NCBI GenBank assembly: GCA_016939345.1
Contig: JAFGHG010000053.1
Span: forward strand, 1-18,891
DNA from: Candidatus Omnitrophota bacterium
GTDB taxonomy: Bacteria > Omnitrophota > Gorgyraeia > Duberdicusellales > 4484-171
DNA: 18,891 bases
Direction: 5' to 3'
Below, piece after piece: positions 1 through 7,559 of the stretch. Position numbers and translations under genes: made by a program. The notes beneath the pieces are model-generated. The model saw only the letters and a program-made list of their open reading frames with translations, searched no databases and had not been told where the DNA came from. Each line of letters begins with the position of its first letter. Within the stretch, counting starts at the first letter, position 1.

Positions 1-592
1 CTTCATGCATATTATGAGAAGTCCACAATACAGCACAATTGGTTTTTTTTGTAAATTCGCTTATTGTAGACCTTATATCGCTGGCCACAGAAGGATCAAG
101 CGAAGCTGTGGGCTCATCGAGTAAAAGCAAATCCGGCTCATTAAGCATAGCCTTAGCCAGGCTTAAACGTGTTTGTTCGCCTGATGACAGCACTCCGCTC
201 TTTGTATTGCGAAATTTCTTGAGGTCAAACTTCTCAAGCAGCATATCAATCCTCTCAGAAGGATTATTCACACCGTATAAAAGAGAAAAAACATGCAGAT
301 TCTGATAAGCCGTCAGGTTACCCGGCAAAGGTGCATAGACAGCGGCAAAATTTATTCTCTCCAGCACCTGAGAACGGTGGGTAGTTATGTCTTTTCCTTT
401 TATTTTAACTGAACCGGAAGTCGGCAAAAGCGTACCAAGTATCATGTTGATGGTCGTAGTCTTGCCTGCTCCGTTGGGCCCGAGAAGTCCGACAATTTCT
501 GAACCGCCTATCTCAAAAGAGATATCATTAACAGCAGTTATATGACCAAAGACTTTACGTAATTTTTCGACTTTTAAAATACTTTCTGCCAT
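1..592 (-). CDS. ABC transporter ATP-binding protein (3' end cut by window edge)
   Basis: This is the nucleotide-binding subunit of an ABC exporter of the ABC-2 / drug-and-polysaccharide type, which would couple ATP hydrolysis at the inner face of the membrane to a permease encoded beyond the window. The reading frame is open from the ATG at 592 to base 1, about 197 codons. Reading the minus strand gives Walker A GPNGAGKTT near residues 38-46, the signature LSSGEQTRLSLAKA, Walker B DLLLLDEPTASLDP and the H-loop TSHNM just before the edge, so nearly the whole ATPase core is present. The substrate cannot be told from this subunit. A perfect 9-bp inverted repeat lies 9 bases upstream of the start codon and may be an operator. 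Confidence 0.93.
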   Translation of the reverse strand, partial: MAESILKVEKLRKVFGHITAVNDISFEIGGSEIVGLLGPNGAGKTTTINMILGTLLPTSGSVKIKGKDITTHRSQVLERINFAAVYAPLPGNLTAYQNLHVFSLLYGVNNPSERIDMLLEKFDLKKFRNTKSGVLSSGEQTRLSLAKAMLNEPDLLLLDEPTASLDPSVASDIRSTISEFTKKTNCAVLWTSHNMHE

Positions 593-600
593 AAAATCTA

Positions 601-624
601 TGTTAAAATAGAATCATTTTAACA
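601..624. promoter_or_regulatory. Perfect inverted repeat, candidate operator of the ABC gene
   Basis: TGTTAAAAT (601-609) and ATTTTAACA (616-624) are perfect reverse complements separated by AGAATC. The element lies in the divergent intergenic gap, 9 bases upstream of the ABC ATPase ATG. The arms and 6-base spacer fit a dimeric repressor site. No regulator gene of a matching type is visible next to it, so the role is inferred. Confidence 0.5.
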
Positions 625-662
625 CAAAAAATCAATACCCGCCTTAAAAATCGATAATTTTA

Positions 663-690
663 TTGACAAATCCCGTAAGTAAAGTATCAT
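663..690 (+). promoter_or_regulatory. Sigma-70-type promoter of the STAS-like gene
   Basis: A consensus -35 TTGACA (663-668), a 16-base spacer and a -10 TATCAT (685-690) precede the gene starting at 731. Transcription would begin near 697 and leave a leader of about 34 bases without a clear Shine-Dalgarno sequence. Confidence 0.65.
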
Positions 691-730
691 TAAATAATCC
701 TCAAATTCTAATCATAAACAGTAAACAAAT

Positions 731-1093
731 ATGTATGAAATAAAAACAAATGCTGTCCGCAATACTTTATTTGTCACTCTAAAAGGTGTTTTCACTGCCC
801 AGCAATCCAAAGAAATATTAAAAGACATTCCTAAAAAGCTTTCCCAACTTAAAAATGATTTTACCCTGCTGACGGACATGTGTTCTCTGAAAGAAATAGA
901 AGACCAGGCCCGCCCTTACATAGAAAAAACCATGAATCTGCTCAATAAACACGGGGTATCAAAAATCATAAGAATAATACCTGAATCAAGCGATGATATC
1001 GGTTTTAATATTATGTCACTTTTCCATTACTCCAAAGACGTAAAAATAACAACTTTTAAGTCTTTCAAGGAATTAGTAGAAAACATCCTCTGA
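731..1093 (+). CDS. Small STAS/SpoIIAA-like domain protein
   Basis: This 120-residue cytoplasmic protein has no signal peptide or membrane segment. Its pattern (YEIKTN...TLFVTLKGVFT, a helix, FTLLTDMCSL, a long helix, then KIIRIIP and ITTFKSFKELVENIL) fits the alternating beta/alpha order of STAS or SpoIIAA-like folds, which usually act as protein-binding switches. I infer this from fold pattern alone. The phosphorylatable serine of true anti-anti-sigma factors is not evident, so it is unlikely to be a classical sigma regulator. It is a single-gene unit with its own promoter, and it converges on the radical SAM operon. Confidence 0.7.
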   Translation: MYEIKTNAVRNTLFVTLKGVFTAQQSKEILKDIPKKLSQLKNDFTLLTDMCSLKEIEDQARPYIEKTMNLLNKHGVSKIIRIIPESSDDIGFNIMSLFHYSKDVKITTFKSFKELVENIL

Positions 1094-1122
1094 AATAAAA
1101 AAGAGGTGCTGCTTTTCACCTC
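1094..1122 (-). terminator. Rho-independent terminator of the radical SAM operon
   Basis: On the minus strand a GAGGTG/CACCTC stem (1103-1108 with 1117-1122, 8-base loop) is followed directly by a T-rich run, TTTTTTATTT. It lies about 20 bases past the stop of the radical SAM gene. On the plus strand the U-run comes late (from about 1133), so termination of the STAS-like gene here would be weaker. Confidence 0.6.
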
Positions 1123-1143
1123 CTTCCATTGTTTTATTTTTTT

Positions 1144-2283
1144 TCAGCCTAAGATAAGGTATTTTTCGCTCTTTTTGTATAATCTCTTCCGTTGTCCCAG
1201 GTTCTGTAAGGTTTTGATCTTTACCCCTTGCTTTCGAAAGGCCAATATCCGCTCTACCATTACCTGTCCAATACCAGGAACTCGAATAAGGCGTGATTTA
1301 TCATCTTTGTTGATATCAACAGGAAAAAACTCAGGATGCTTGTCAGCCCATGACTGCTTTGGATCGACCGTTAAAGAAAGGCTGCCGTCGGACTCAAAAG
1401 GTATTTCTTCAAATTTAAAACCGTATTTGCGGATAAGCCAATCTGTTTGATAAAGACGGTGCTCCCGCATCAAAAGGTCTTTATTGCTGTGTTTGGAACT
1501 CTCTCCGGGAAGATCAAAGGCTCCTGCTCCCCGCTGGTAAGCGCTAAAGTAAACCCGGTTCAATTCAAGTCCCTTATAAAGCCTCCATGAGCAGGATACT
1601 ATTTCTCTATCACTCTCCGAAGAAGCCCCCACAACAAACTGGGTAGTATGTTTTATCTTTCTTCTATATGCACTGTTTTTAATAAGCCTGCTGATAAGTT
1701 CTATCTTGGACACTATATCTTTTAAATAGTTTTTAGAAGTGCTAAGGGTTCTAAAGCATTCTTCTGCAGGAGCTTCTATATTCAATGATACTGCGCTGGC
1801 CAGGGAAAGGCTCTGGCGTATAGAAGCCTCAGAAGCCCCTGGTATTATCTTTAGATGAATATAGCCACTGAATCTCTGGCGGCGCAAAAGCAAAGCTGTG
1901 CGGTTAATGTATTCCATGGTATTATCAGCTCCTTTAACAACACCGCTGCTTAAAAAAAGGCCGCTGACTTTTCCCCTGCGGTAATAGGAAAAAAAAGCCC
2001 TGGCTAATTCTTCAGGGCTCAAGCTGCAGCGGCGGATATCTGAATTTAAACGTAATGGGCAATAGCGGCAATCATTTAGACAGTGGTTGGATAAAAGAGT
2101 CTTGAAAAGGAAAGTCGAGCGGCCGTTGCCCATGGCTACCGGATATATCCACTTATCATCTATTGAACGCTTTCGGTGCTCGTCCTTTCCTGTTGCACAG
2201 GAGCAGGCAAGGTCATATCGAGAATCCTGCGAAAGCATTTTTAGCTTTGCATATGTATCAAGGCTTTTGGCTATATAAGTCAT
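1144..2283 (-). CDS. Radical SAM protein with C-terminal helix-hairpin-helix (putative DNA modification/repair)
   Basis: The 379-residue protein carries the radical SAM cluster motif CX3CX2C (C68, C72, C75 in NHCLNDCRYCP). It also has an N-terminal YDLACSC segment and a C-terminal helix-hairpin-helix LIRVPGIGQVMVERILAF (about 332-350). This arrangement matches the family called 'putative DNA modification/repair radical SAM protein' (TIGR03916 type), distantly like spore photoproduct lyase. Members of that family usually sit beside a uracil-DNA glycosylase-like gene; none is seen here. The start ATG is 7 bases after the stop of the 564-residue gene, with AGGATA as a weak ribosome site, so it is the last gene of a three-gene operon. 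The chemistry is unknown. Confidence 0.85.
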   Translation of the reverse strand: MTYIAKSLDTYAKLKMLSQDSRYDLACSCATGKDEHRKRSIDDKWIYPVAMGNGRSTFLFKTLLSNHCLNDCRYCPLRLNSDIRRCSLSPEELARAFFSYYRRGKVSGLFLSSGVVKGADNTMEYINRTALLLRRQRFSGYIHLKIIPGASEASIRQSLSLASAVSLNIEAPAEECFRTLSTSKNYLKDIVSKIELISRLIKNSAYRRKIKHTTQFVVGASSESDREIVSCSWRLYKGLELNRVYFSAYQRGAGAFDLPGESSKHSNKDLLMREHRLYQTDWLIRKYGFKFEEIPFESDGSLSLTVDPKQSWADKHPEFFPVDINKDDKSRLIRVPGIGQVMVERILAFRKQGVKIKTLQNLGQRKRLYKKSEKYLILG

Positions 2284-2290
2284 TCTTATC

Positions 2291-3985
2291 CTAGATTAAT
2301 TTTTTGAGGAATTCAAAATTACATATTCTTATTTCGGGAAAACCATCATTATCTTTAATAAGTCTGCCCTTGCTGTCGTATGATATCAAAATATGATTAC
2401 CCCTCAGGTTAAGATCCTCTATGCCTTCTTTATGCAGCTTATTTTTAGTGGTCTTAAGCAGGTTAATATACATATCCTCATCAATTCTTTTTTCTTTATA
2501 AGCCCTCAAGGCATCTATGCCTTCAAAATAATCACTGTCTTTTGCTGCCAGCTTTTCATCAGGTCCATTCCAGTAGCCCCAGATTATTATATAATCATGG
2601 CCCTTAGCAAGTATTTTTAATCCGTCTGGCGTCCTCTGGCTGTTGTGGCTTTTGTATCTTGACTCATCGAAAAGATTTCTTGATATCTTGATCTTGTATT
2701 CAGACATATATATTGCCCTTGGATAAATAGAAGCTATTCCTTTTTTACTAAGCTCAACAGCCATGGCTATTTCTTCGAAAGGGCTGTTGTAACCATACTC
2801 AAGCTGTTTTTTTTCGTCTTCCCTAAAAGGGTCAGCATCCGGCTGAAGCCCGACCTTAGATACTTTCCAGACAAGATGTATGTTATCCTTGGTGGCGGCA
2901 TGATACATCTGGCTGTATACAGAAATCTTAGTCCTGGGTACCTGCCTCCATCTATCTGGAAGAAAATAGTCAAAAAGGTATGGGTCTTTACCGACAACCC
3001 AAAGCCTTCCTTTGGTGCTCTCTACATGCCCGTAAACATAATCTACGCCGAAAATATTCATATGGTGCAGGTGCGGATGAAACTCATCGGGCATATCAAC
3101 TATGAACCTGTCTCTTTGCCTTTTAAGGTATTCTGACCGCTTGTCTCTTTTTACGGCTTTCTCCTGCTGTGGAGTCCGCTCGAGCAGCTCAAAATCTACT
3201 AATCCATACAAAACTCTTTTATTTCTATCCCTTGCAACCTTTTGTTTCTTAACCGGCCTTACGATTACATGATGCGGCTTGTTGTCTCTGACAAGGAAGC
3301 CATTTCTTTTCATCTTCTTTTCAGCGTCTATAGTAAGTGCGGCCATGTATTTTTTAGGCAATATCTTTTTATCAAAGGCCTGGGTAACATCAAAGCCTGT
3401 GATCCATTCATAGATAACTGCATATAAACGGTGGATATCCAGGACAACATCTTTATGCGAATCTAAAATATTTTGCATCTTATACCTTTTTCTACCCGTC
3501 TGCCACAACTCTGTCCTTTCAGAAGGAACGAATATCGCCAAAGGCTTATGTATGGTTACATTTTTGTAGCTTTTTCCCATGGCTTTTCTGAGCTCCATAA
3601 CTAAGGAAAATTCCTCAAAAGGGCTGTTGAATTCAGCATTTATCAGGTTCTGGCAATCGTGGGACCCGGGAACATCCTGGCCCATACGGTTCCATTTAAC
3701 CACAATATCCTTATAGCTGCCGTTTACTTTTTTTGTCCTGATTTTATACACGCTTGCCGTACCTGACAATCTTTGGGAATTGTCATCAAGCCATTTCTTA
3801 TCGGTCCAGAAATTTTCAGGCTTTAAATTCTCGATAAAAGGCAGGCCATAACTCGTGATATAAATATCGCTTTTGTTTTTTAATTTCAAGTGAGCATATT
3901 CCACGCCCAATATCTTGGCGACATCGTTTTTCCTTGGGTTTTTATTTTTTTCATACCAACTTTTGATTTTAATATCTTTGATCAT
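2291..3985 (-). CDS. Uncharacterised protein with two kinase-like halves
   Basis: I do not recognise a named family for this 564-residue cytoplasmic protein. It has an internal duplication. Half 1 holds DIVVKW (K98), NSPFEEFSLVMEL (120-132), DNKPHHVIV (234-242) and YGLVDFELL (260-268). Half 2 holds HLVWKVSK (K374), NSPFEEIAMAVEL (400-412), LRGNHILI (527-534) and IRICNFEFL (552-560). The order lysine, helix-C glutamate, catalytic-loop-like DxKPxHxIV and a DFG-like VDFE resembles a protein or small-molecule kinase fold. Half 2 has lost the DFG aspartate (CNFE) and looks like a pseudokinase. The start lies 6 bases after the stop of the secreted MBL-like gene, and the stop is 7 bases before the radical SAM gene. 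The kinase reading is inference. Confidence 0.75.
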   Translation of the reverse strand: MIKDIKIKSWYEKNKNPRKNDVAKILGVEYAHLKLKNKSDIYITSYGLPFIENLKPENFWTDKKWLDDNSQRLSGTASVYKIRTKKVNGSYKDIVVKWNRMGQDVPGSHDCQNLINAEFNSPFEEFSLVMELRKAMGKSYKNVTIHKPLAIFVPSERTELWQTGRKRYKMQNILDSHKDVVLDIHRLYAVIYEWITGFDVTQAFDKKILPKKYMAALTIDAEKKMKRNGFLVRDNKPHHVIVRPVKKQKVARDRNKRVLYGLVDFELLERTPQQEKAVKRDKRSEYLKRQRDRFIVDMPDEFHPHLHHMNIFGVDYVYGHVESTKGRLWVVGKDPYLFDYFLPDRWRQVPRTKISVYSQMYHAATKDNIHLVWKVSKVGLQPDADPFREDEKKQLEYGYNSPFEEIAMAVELSKKGIASIYPRAIYMSEYKIKISRNLFDESRYKSHNSQRTPDGLKILAKGHDYIIIWGYWNGPDEKLAAKDSDYFEGIDALRAYKEKRIDEDMYINLLKTTKNKLHKEGIEDLNLRGNHILISYDSKGRLIKDNDGFPEIRICNFEFLKKLI

Positions 3986-3991
3986 TGGTGC

Positions 3992-5428
3992 CTACCTGTT
4001 TTCTTTGATTATTTTCTTGGTAAAATCTGTATGCCCTGCCATATTACTGGAAGTCGAAAAACCCCCGAAATAGAATTCAGAAGATTTATTGGCGTTAAAC
4101 AATATGCACTCTCCGCGCATTCTGAAATTTTCGTCTATGCGTATCTTGGATATGTGCGACTGCGGATAGTCTTTACCCGGGATCTGAGTCTCCTGGGCAG
4201 CAAAAGGATACCACTTAAAAGCAGCTACTAAAAGCTTATCCTTAACCCAGGGATTAGCTGAAAGCCGGTCTAGATACTCTAAGCATCTCTCGCGTTCATA
4301 GATTTTAAAAGCACATTCAGAATCAGCCTCATCAGGGTTCTCAGAGAGTTCTTTATCCCGTTTTAAAAATTCCTCATGTTCTTTTTGCTTTCGTAAAATA
4401 TCCCGTGCATAATCACTTACAAAGTAGTCGCTCAAAGAAAATAATGAGGTTGCCGATAAAGGAACGTAATTTGCCCAGATACAAAAAGCTCCGTTTTTGC
4501 TTAAAGGGTCAGAATATAAAGCAAAGCCAAGGCGTTTAGTATCAGGTTTAAAATCTTTTGTCTCTAACATCTCTTCTACTACAGGGTCATCATCTATCTT
4601 TATCATCCTTCCATCCCTAAAAACCAGTTTCTTGGTGTTTTCGTCAATGACGTTTGGCCCGCCTGAAAGCGTAAATCCTGAACTTTCCTGCTGGTAGCTT
4701 TCTACTGTCGTCGGGCCATTGCAATCAGGGCAAAGCAAAGCACCGCTATGATATAAGGTTATGCCGCTTCTGGTATAGACCACGAATTCGACTCCCGGAT
4801 AACGCTGGGTAATAGCGTCATCGAAAAAATAATGAGGTATAATAGCTGCCACGTTCTGGCCGCGTATATTATAGATCTTGTTCGGCTTTACTATTTTTAT
4901 TATGTTTTCAAGGTCTGTTTCGCTTAGGCCTATTTTTTTATATCCGATAAGCTCAACAAGCTTAGGTTTATATACTTCATAGACTTCCTCTGGCATAACA
5001 CAAGTTAGGCTTAATACCTTATCCTTCCAGCTCAAGGCTTCCTGCAAGGTTTCAGCCGGGTGTTCATGAGAATAAAACATGATAACATGCAGGTTTTTTA
5101 TCTCATCAGGATTTACCACCCCGGTCAATAAACTGCGTACCACCTTTTTTTTGGGAATGAAATTGGCATAAACTTTATCAGGCTCCGGCTCGGTATTCAA
5201 ATAATCAAATATCAAAAGGCAATTAGCGGATTTTACGGCAAAGCTGTTATTATCAAGATGCCAGCAGAAAACTTCTTTTTCACCAAGGGGTTTAGCCATG
5301 ATTTTTTTAACTGCCAGAGCCGGCCAGGTCTGGCTGTCGTCTATTTCCTTATCATCTGCCCTAACCATGCTTAAGGGCAAAACACTCAGCATAAACAAAA
5401 AACATAACAAAACAATAACGAGCCTCAT
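3992..5428 (-). CDS. Secreted protein with a degenerate metallo-beta-lactamase-like fold
   Basis: The gene encodes about 478 residues. I place the start at the ATG at 5428, giving MRLVIVLLCFLFMLSVLPLSMVRA, a clear signal peptide; a TTG at 5443 would add five residues, but AGGAG abuts it with no spacing. The sequence CWHLDNNSFAVKSANCLLIFDY, then HVIMFYSHEHPAE, then GITLYHSGALL resembles the strand, metal-loop and later-histidine order of UlaG-like metallo-beta-lactamase folds. The canonical HxHxDH reads HEHPAE here, so the second metal site is probably lost. The second half has no clear homology and is rich in charged residues. It is the first gene of the operon with the kinase-like and radical SAM genes. 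The substrate is unknown. Confidence 0.75.
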   Translation of the reverse strand: MRLVIVLLCFLFMLSVLPLSMVRADDKEIDDSQTWPALAVKKIMAKPLGEKEVFCWHLDNNSFAVKSANCLLIFDYLNTEPEPDKVYANFIPKKKVVRSLLTGVVNPDEIKNLHVIMFYSHEHPAETLQEALSWKDKVLSLTCVMPEEVYEVYKPKLVELIGYKKIGLSETDLENIIKIVKPNKIYNIRGQNVAAIIPHYFFDDAITQRYPGVEFVVYTRSGITLYHSGALLCPDCNGPTTVESYQQESSGFTLSGGPNVIDENTKKLVFRDGRMIKIDDDPVVEEMLETKDFKPDTKRLGFALYSDPLSKNGAFCIWANYVPLSATSLFSLSDYFVSDYARDILRKQKEHEEFLKRDKELSENPDEADSECAFKIYERERCLEYLDRLSANPWVKDKLLVAAFKWYPFAAQETQIPGKDYPQSHISKIRIDENFRMRGECILFNANKSSEFYFGGFSTSSNMAGHTDFTKKIIKENR

Positions 5429-5458
5429 AACTATTATTATCAACTCCTAGTTTTCTAT

Positions 5459-5464
5459 ATTATA
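5459..5464 (-). promoter_or_regulatory. -10 element of the three-gene operon
   Basis: A perfect TATAAT on the minus strand would start transcription near 5452, with AGGAG (5444-5448) in the leader and the ATG at 5428. No good -35 box is visible 16-18 bases upstream, so only the -10 is called. Confidence 0.4.
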
Positions 5465-5490
5465 GCTCTATTTTAACAGAAAAAAGCTGC

Positions 5491-5519
5491 TTGTCCGCCC
5501 CAATTTATAGAGTTAAAAT
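5491..5519 (+). promoter_or_regulatory. Sigma-70-type promoter of the glutaredoxin-like fusion gene
   Basis: The -35 TTGTCC (5491-5496), a 17-base spacer and the -10 TAAAAT (5514-5519) lie 24 bases before the ATG at 5544. The leader would be about 18 bases. Confidence 0.5.
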
Positions 5520-5543
5520 GATTTTACCGATCAGATAGTTTAT

Positions 5544-6161
5544 ATGATATCTAAAAATCGTATTATCTATGTAATTATCAATTGTTTTATCCTCTTCTGC
5601 TTATTTGCAGGCTCCGGTTTATGCGTAGAACCTCTTTATGGCTATCCCTATATTATTGTCTATGGCCGCGATGCCTGCGGCCGCACAAGGCATTTTATCC
5701 AAGAGCTGGATAAAAGCAGGATTGCTTATACTTATAAAATCATCGATGAACCAACAGTTGACGCCGAGCTTATACCCCGCATGAAAAAAGCCGGGATCGA
5801 TACAAGTCAGTTCGGACTTCCGGTCATAGACGTAAACGGAAATATCTGCGTTAACCCCCAGCTTGATACTGTTCTTGGCTATTATCAAAAACCAGTAAAA
5901 AAATCTTCTCAGGAAAATAGCTTTTTTAAATCTTTTTTTAAGAAAAAATCAAGGCAAAAGGAATATAAAAAGAAAACTTACAACCCGGGAAGTCTTGAAG
6001 TTTCCGGGGTGATCACAGGGGAAGATCCGATTGCTATTGTCGACGGCAAGACTTTATCGATCGGAGATAAAATCGCTGATTACGAGCTTATCAGCATAGA
6101 GGCCGGCAGCGTCTCCTTCCGATCTCCCGAAGGAGAAACCATAAGTAAGAAAGTTCCATAA
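5544..6161 (+). CDS. Secreted glutaredoxin-like protein fused to an MshK/PilP-like domain
   Basis: This 205-residue exported protein has three parts. Residues 1-27 form a signal peptide. Residues 36-115 are a thioredoxin/glutaredoxin fold: PYIIVYGRDACGRT with a single active-site cysteine C45 (C-G-R-T, monothiol type), then GLPVIDVNG supplying the cis-proline P93. After a lysine-rich linker (about 117-137), residues 141-205 read LEVSGVITGEDPIAIVDGK, then LSIGDKIADYELISIEAGSV. This resembles the small beta domain of MshK, PilP and GspC, which binds partners in type IV pilus and type II secretion systems. The protein would act in the periplasm, perhaps as a redox or scaffold part of an envelope machine. 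No other pilus gene is in the window. The fusion is unusual, and the C-terminal assignment is by pattern. Confidence 0.8.
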   Translation: MISKNRIIYVIINCFILFCLFAGSGLCVEPLYGYPYIIVYGRDACGRTRHFIQELDKSRIAYTYKIIDEPTVDAELIPRMKKAGIDTSQFGLPVIDVNGNICVNPQLDTVLGYYQKPVKKSSQENSFFKSFFKKKSRQKEYKKKTYNPGSLEVSGVITGEDPIAIVDGKTLSIGDKIADYELISIEAGSVSFRSPEGETISKKVP

Positions 6162-6199
6162 GCATTTCTATAATTAGGTAGCAGTTTATTTGGCGTTAA

Positions 6200-6766
6200 T
6201 TATTTTTTAGCTTCTTCTTCTATATAGGAAAAACGGTAATTAGCCTTAGACAGTTTCTCAAACAGCTTTTCTTCATGGATAAAAGCCGGGGATGTGTCAA
6301 CCAGCTTAGAAAGGCCTTCCCAAAACCCAAACCAGCCTAAAGGCATCAACAATATGCTGATCATCTCCAGAGACAGCTTACTTAAAAATTTATGATATGT
6401 TGCCAGGGTCAAGAAGGTCAATGAAGATATACCAACAAAGATAAATATCAACCCCCTTACCCGCCTTCTGATGATATTCCTCTTTTTCTGCATGAAGACA
6501 TATCTAAAATGCCTTTTTAACCTTTGAGTGACCATGCGTTCGGATTCAACGTTTTTTAAGAATACCGGGGCATAAATATTTATTATAAATGTCCCCCTTT
6601 GAGTTTCCCGGTAGCGCTTCTTAAGCTCCTCGACAAAATCCCCGGAAACTGTCCGCTCGTTCAAAGGCCGGGGGTCAAAATCAGAAAAAACATCATCCCA
6701 GGAATCGATTACTAACGATATTTCCTTTAAGTCTTTTATGCGCTGCTCTGCTTTAGTTATAGTCAT
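6200..6766 (-). CDS. Conserved membrane protein with two TM segments, function unknown
   Basis: The 188-residue protein has a soluble N-terminal part of about 105 residues, with WDDVFSDFDPRPL and a basic stretch KKRNIIRRRVRG before the membrane. Two membrane helices follow (GLIFIFVGISSLTFLTLATY and LEMISILLMPLGWFGFWEGL) and then a short charged tail. Basic residues before helix 1 put both termini in the cytoplasm. No catalytic motif is seen. The start is well supported: GAGGT lies 5 bases before the ATG, and a strong promoter is just upstream. I recognise no named family. Confidence 0.8.
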   Translation of the reverse strand: MTITKAEQRIKDLKEISLVIDSWDDVFSDFDPRPLNERTVSGDFVEELKKRYRETQRGTFIINIYAPVFLKNVESERMVTQRLKRHFRYVFMQKKRNIIRRRVRGLIFIFVGISSLTFLTLATYHKFLSKLSLEMISILLMPLGWFGFWEGLSKLVDTSPAFIHEEKLFEKLSKANYRFSYIEEEAKK

Positions 6767-6781
6767 GATATACCTCTAAAT

Positions 6782-6811
6782 ATTATAGCAATATTTGCAA
6801 ACTAAGGTCAA
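6782..6811 (-). promoter_or_regulatory. Strong promoter of the two-TM protein gene
   Basis: On the minus strand TTGACC (6806-6811), an 18-base spacer and a perfect TATAAT (6782-6787) precede the gene starting at 6766. The short leader carries the GAGGT ribosome site. Confidence 0.7.
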
Positions 6812-6840
6812 TTCTCTTTTCTTGCCGGTTTTGAAAAGTA

Positions 6841-6869
6841 TTGAAGAAGGTCTGTGTTTGAGCTATACT
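6841..6869 (+). promoter_or_regulatory. Promoter of the small exported protein
   Basis: TTGAAG (6841-6846), a 17-base spacer and TATACT (6864-6869) place the transcription start near 6876. This is upstream of the ATGs at 6891/6894 but downstream of the in-frame TTG at 6795, which supports the shorter gene model. Confidence 0.5.
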
Positions 6870-6890
6870 GAATATGAACATAAAACTAAT

Positions 6891-7499
6891 ATGATGAGCC
6901 TAAAAACCTGTATCTTTAAAATTACAGCTTTATTTTCCCTCATATTGTTATATCTAGATTCTCCCCTTGCCTTTGCCCAAGACGCAGAACCTTTACCAAT
7001 AAAAGTTATCCAGCCTGCATACGATGAACAAATAAGCCCGGTCATGGTCGACGGAAGGGTTATGTATATGATCCTGGTGATAGAAAACTCTGTTGAATTG
7101 GACTCTGAAGAAGAATATGAATCTCCCTATTTCGATGTCAGAGATTATCGCGAGGTTACTTTCTATATCCAGCCTGATCCCGGAACTTCTCTGCCCTTGC
7201 CTGATGTCAAGTATAAGCTCGACGCTTTTTTTTCAATCGATAATAAACAATCAACTGCCTTGGAAATTGGTGCTCAAAAAGCCAAACGCCTGGCCACTGA
7301 TTACCAGGAATTCGGCAGCATGCTTGTAAAATCCGAAGATGAAATGCCTGTGCCTTTATTTAAACGCTTGACCACCGGAGAAACAGCTATAAGGGGACTC
7401 CACAGCAAAGTCTATGGCCCTTTTATGCGAGTTACCCTAATAAACATGACCCCGAAAAAAAAATGTAACTTCAAGATAAGTGCATTCCTCACCCGCTGA
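6891..7499 (+). CDS. Exported protein of unknown function
   Basis: With the ATG at 6891 (or the adjacent one at 6894) the product is about 202 residues. It starts with a signal peptide, MMSLKTCIFKITALFSLILL followed by YLDSPLAFA and a cleavage site before QDAEP. The mature part is predicted beta-rich (EVTFYIQPDPGTSLPLPDV, GPFMRVTLINMTPKK, CNFKISAFLTR) and lacks catalytic motifs. It may be a structural or binding protein of the periplasm or cell surface. A longer frame begins at a TTG at 6795, but that would bury the signal peptide inside the protein and lies upstream of the predicted promoter. The gene diverges from the two-TM gene and converges on the DUF5674 pair. Confidence 0.75.
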   Translation: MMSLKTCIFKITALFSLILLYLDSPLAFAQDAEPLPIKVIQPAYDEQISPVMVDGRVMYMILVIENSVELDSEEEYESPYFDVRDYREVTFYIQPDPGTSLPLPDVKYKLDAFFSIDNKQSTALEIGAQKAKRLATDYQEFGSMLVKSEDEMPVPLFKRLTTGETAIRGLHSKVYGPFMRVTLINMTPKKKCNFKISAFLTR

Positions 7500-7559
7500 G
7501 AAGCAATCCCTCAAGCAATTCTCGATGCCTTTCTTTCTGCTTTATGATTTTATCAGAAT

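Noticed and set aside
605..635. Minus-strand promoter TTGATT/TATTTT for the ABC gene
   Set aside because: The spacer is 19 bases and both boxes are weak.
1106..1450. Plus-strand frame opposite the radical SAM gene
   Set aside because: Shadow of a well-supported minus-strand gene, with no domain or ribosome site.
6795..6890. N-terminal extension of the small exported protein from a TTG
   Set aside because: It would place the signal peptide inside the protein, and the predicted promoter lies downstream of that TTG.
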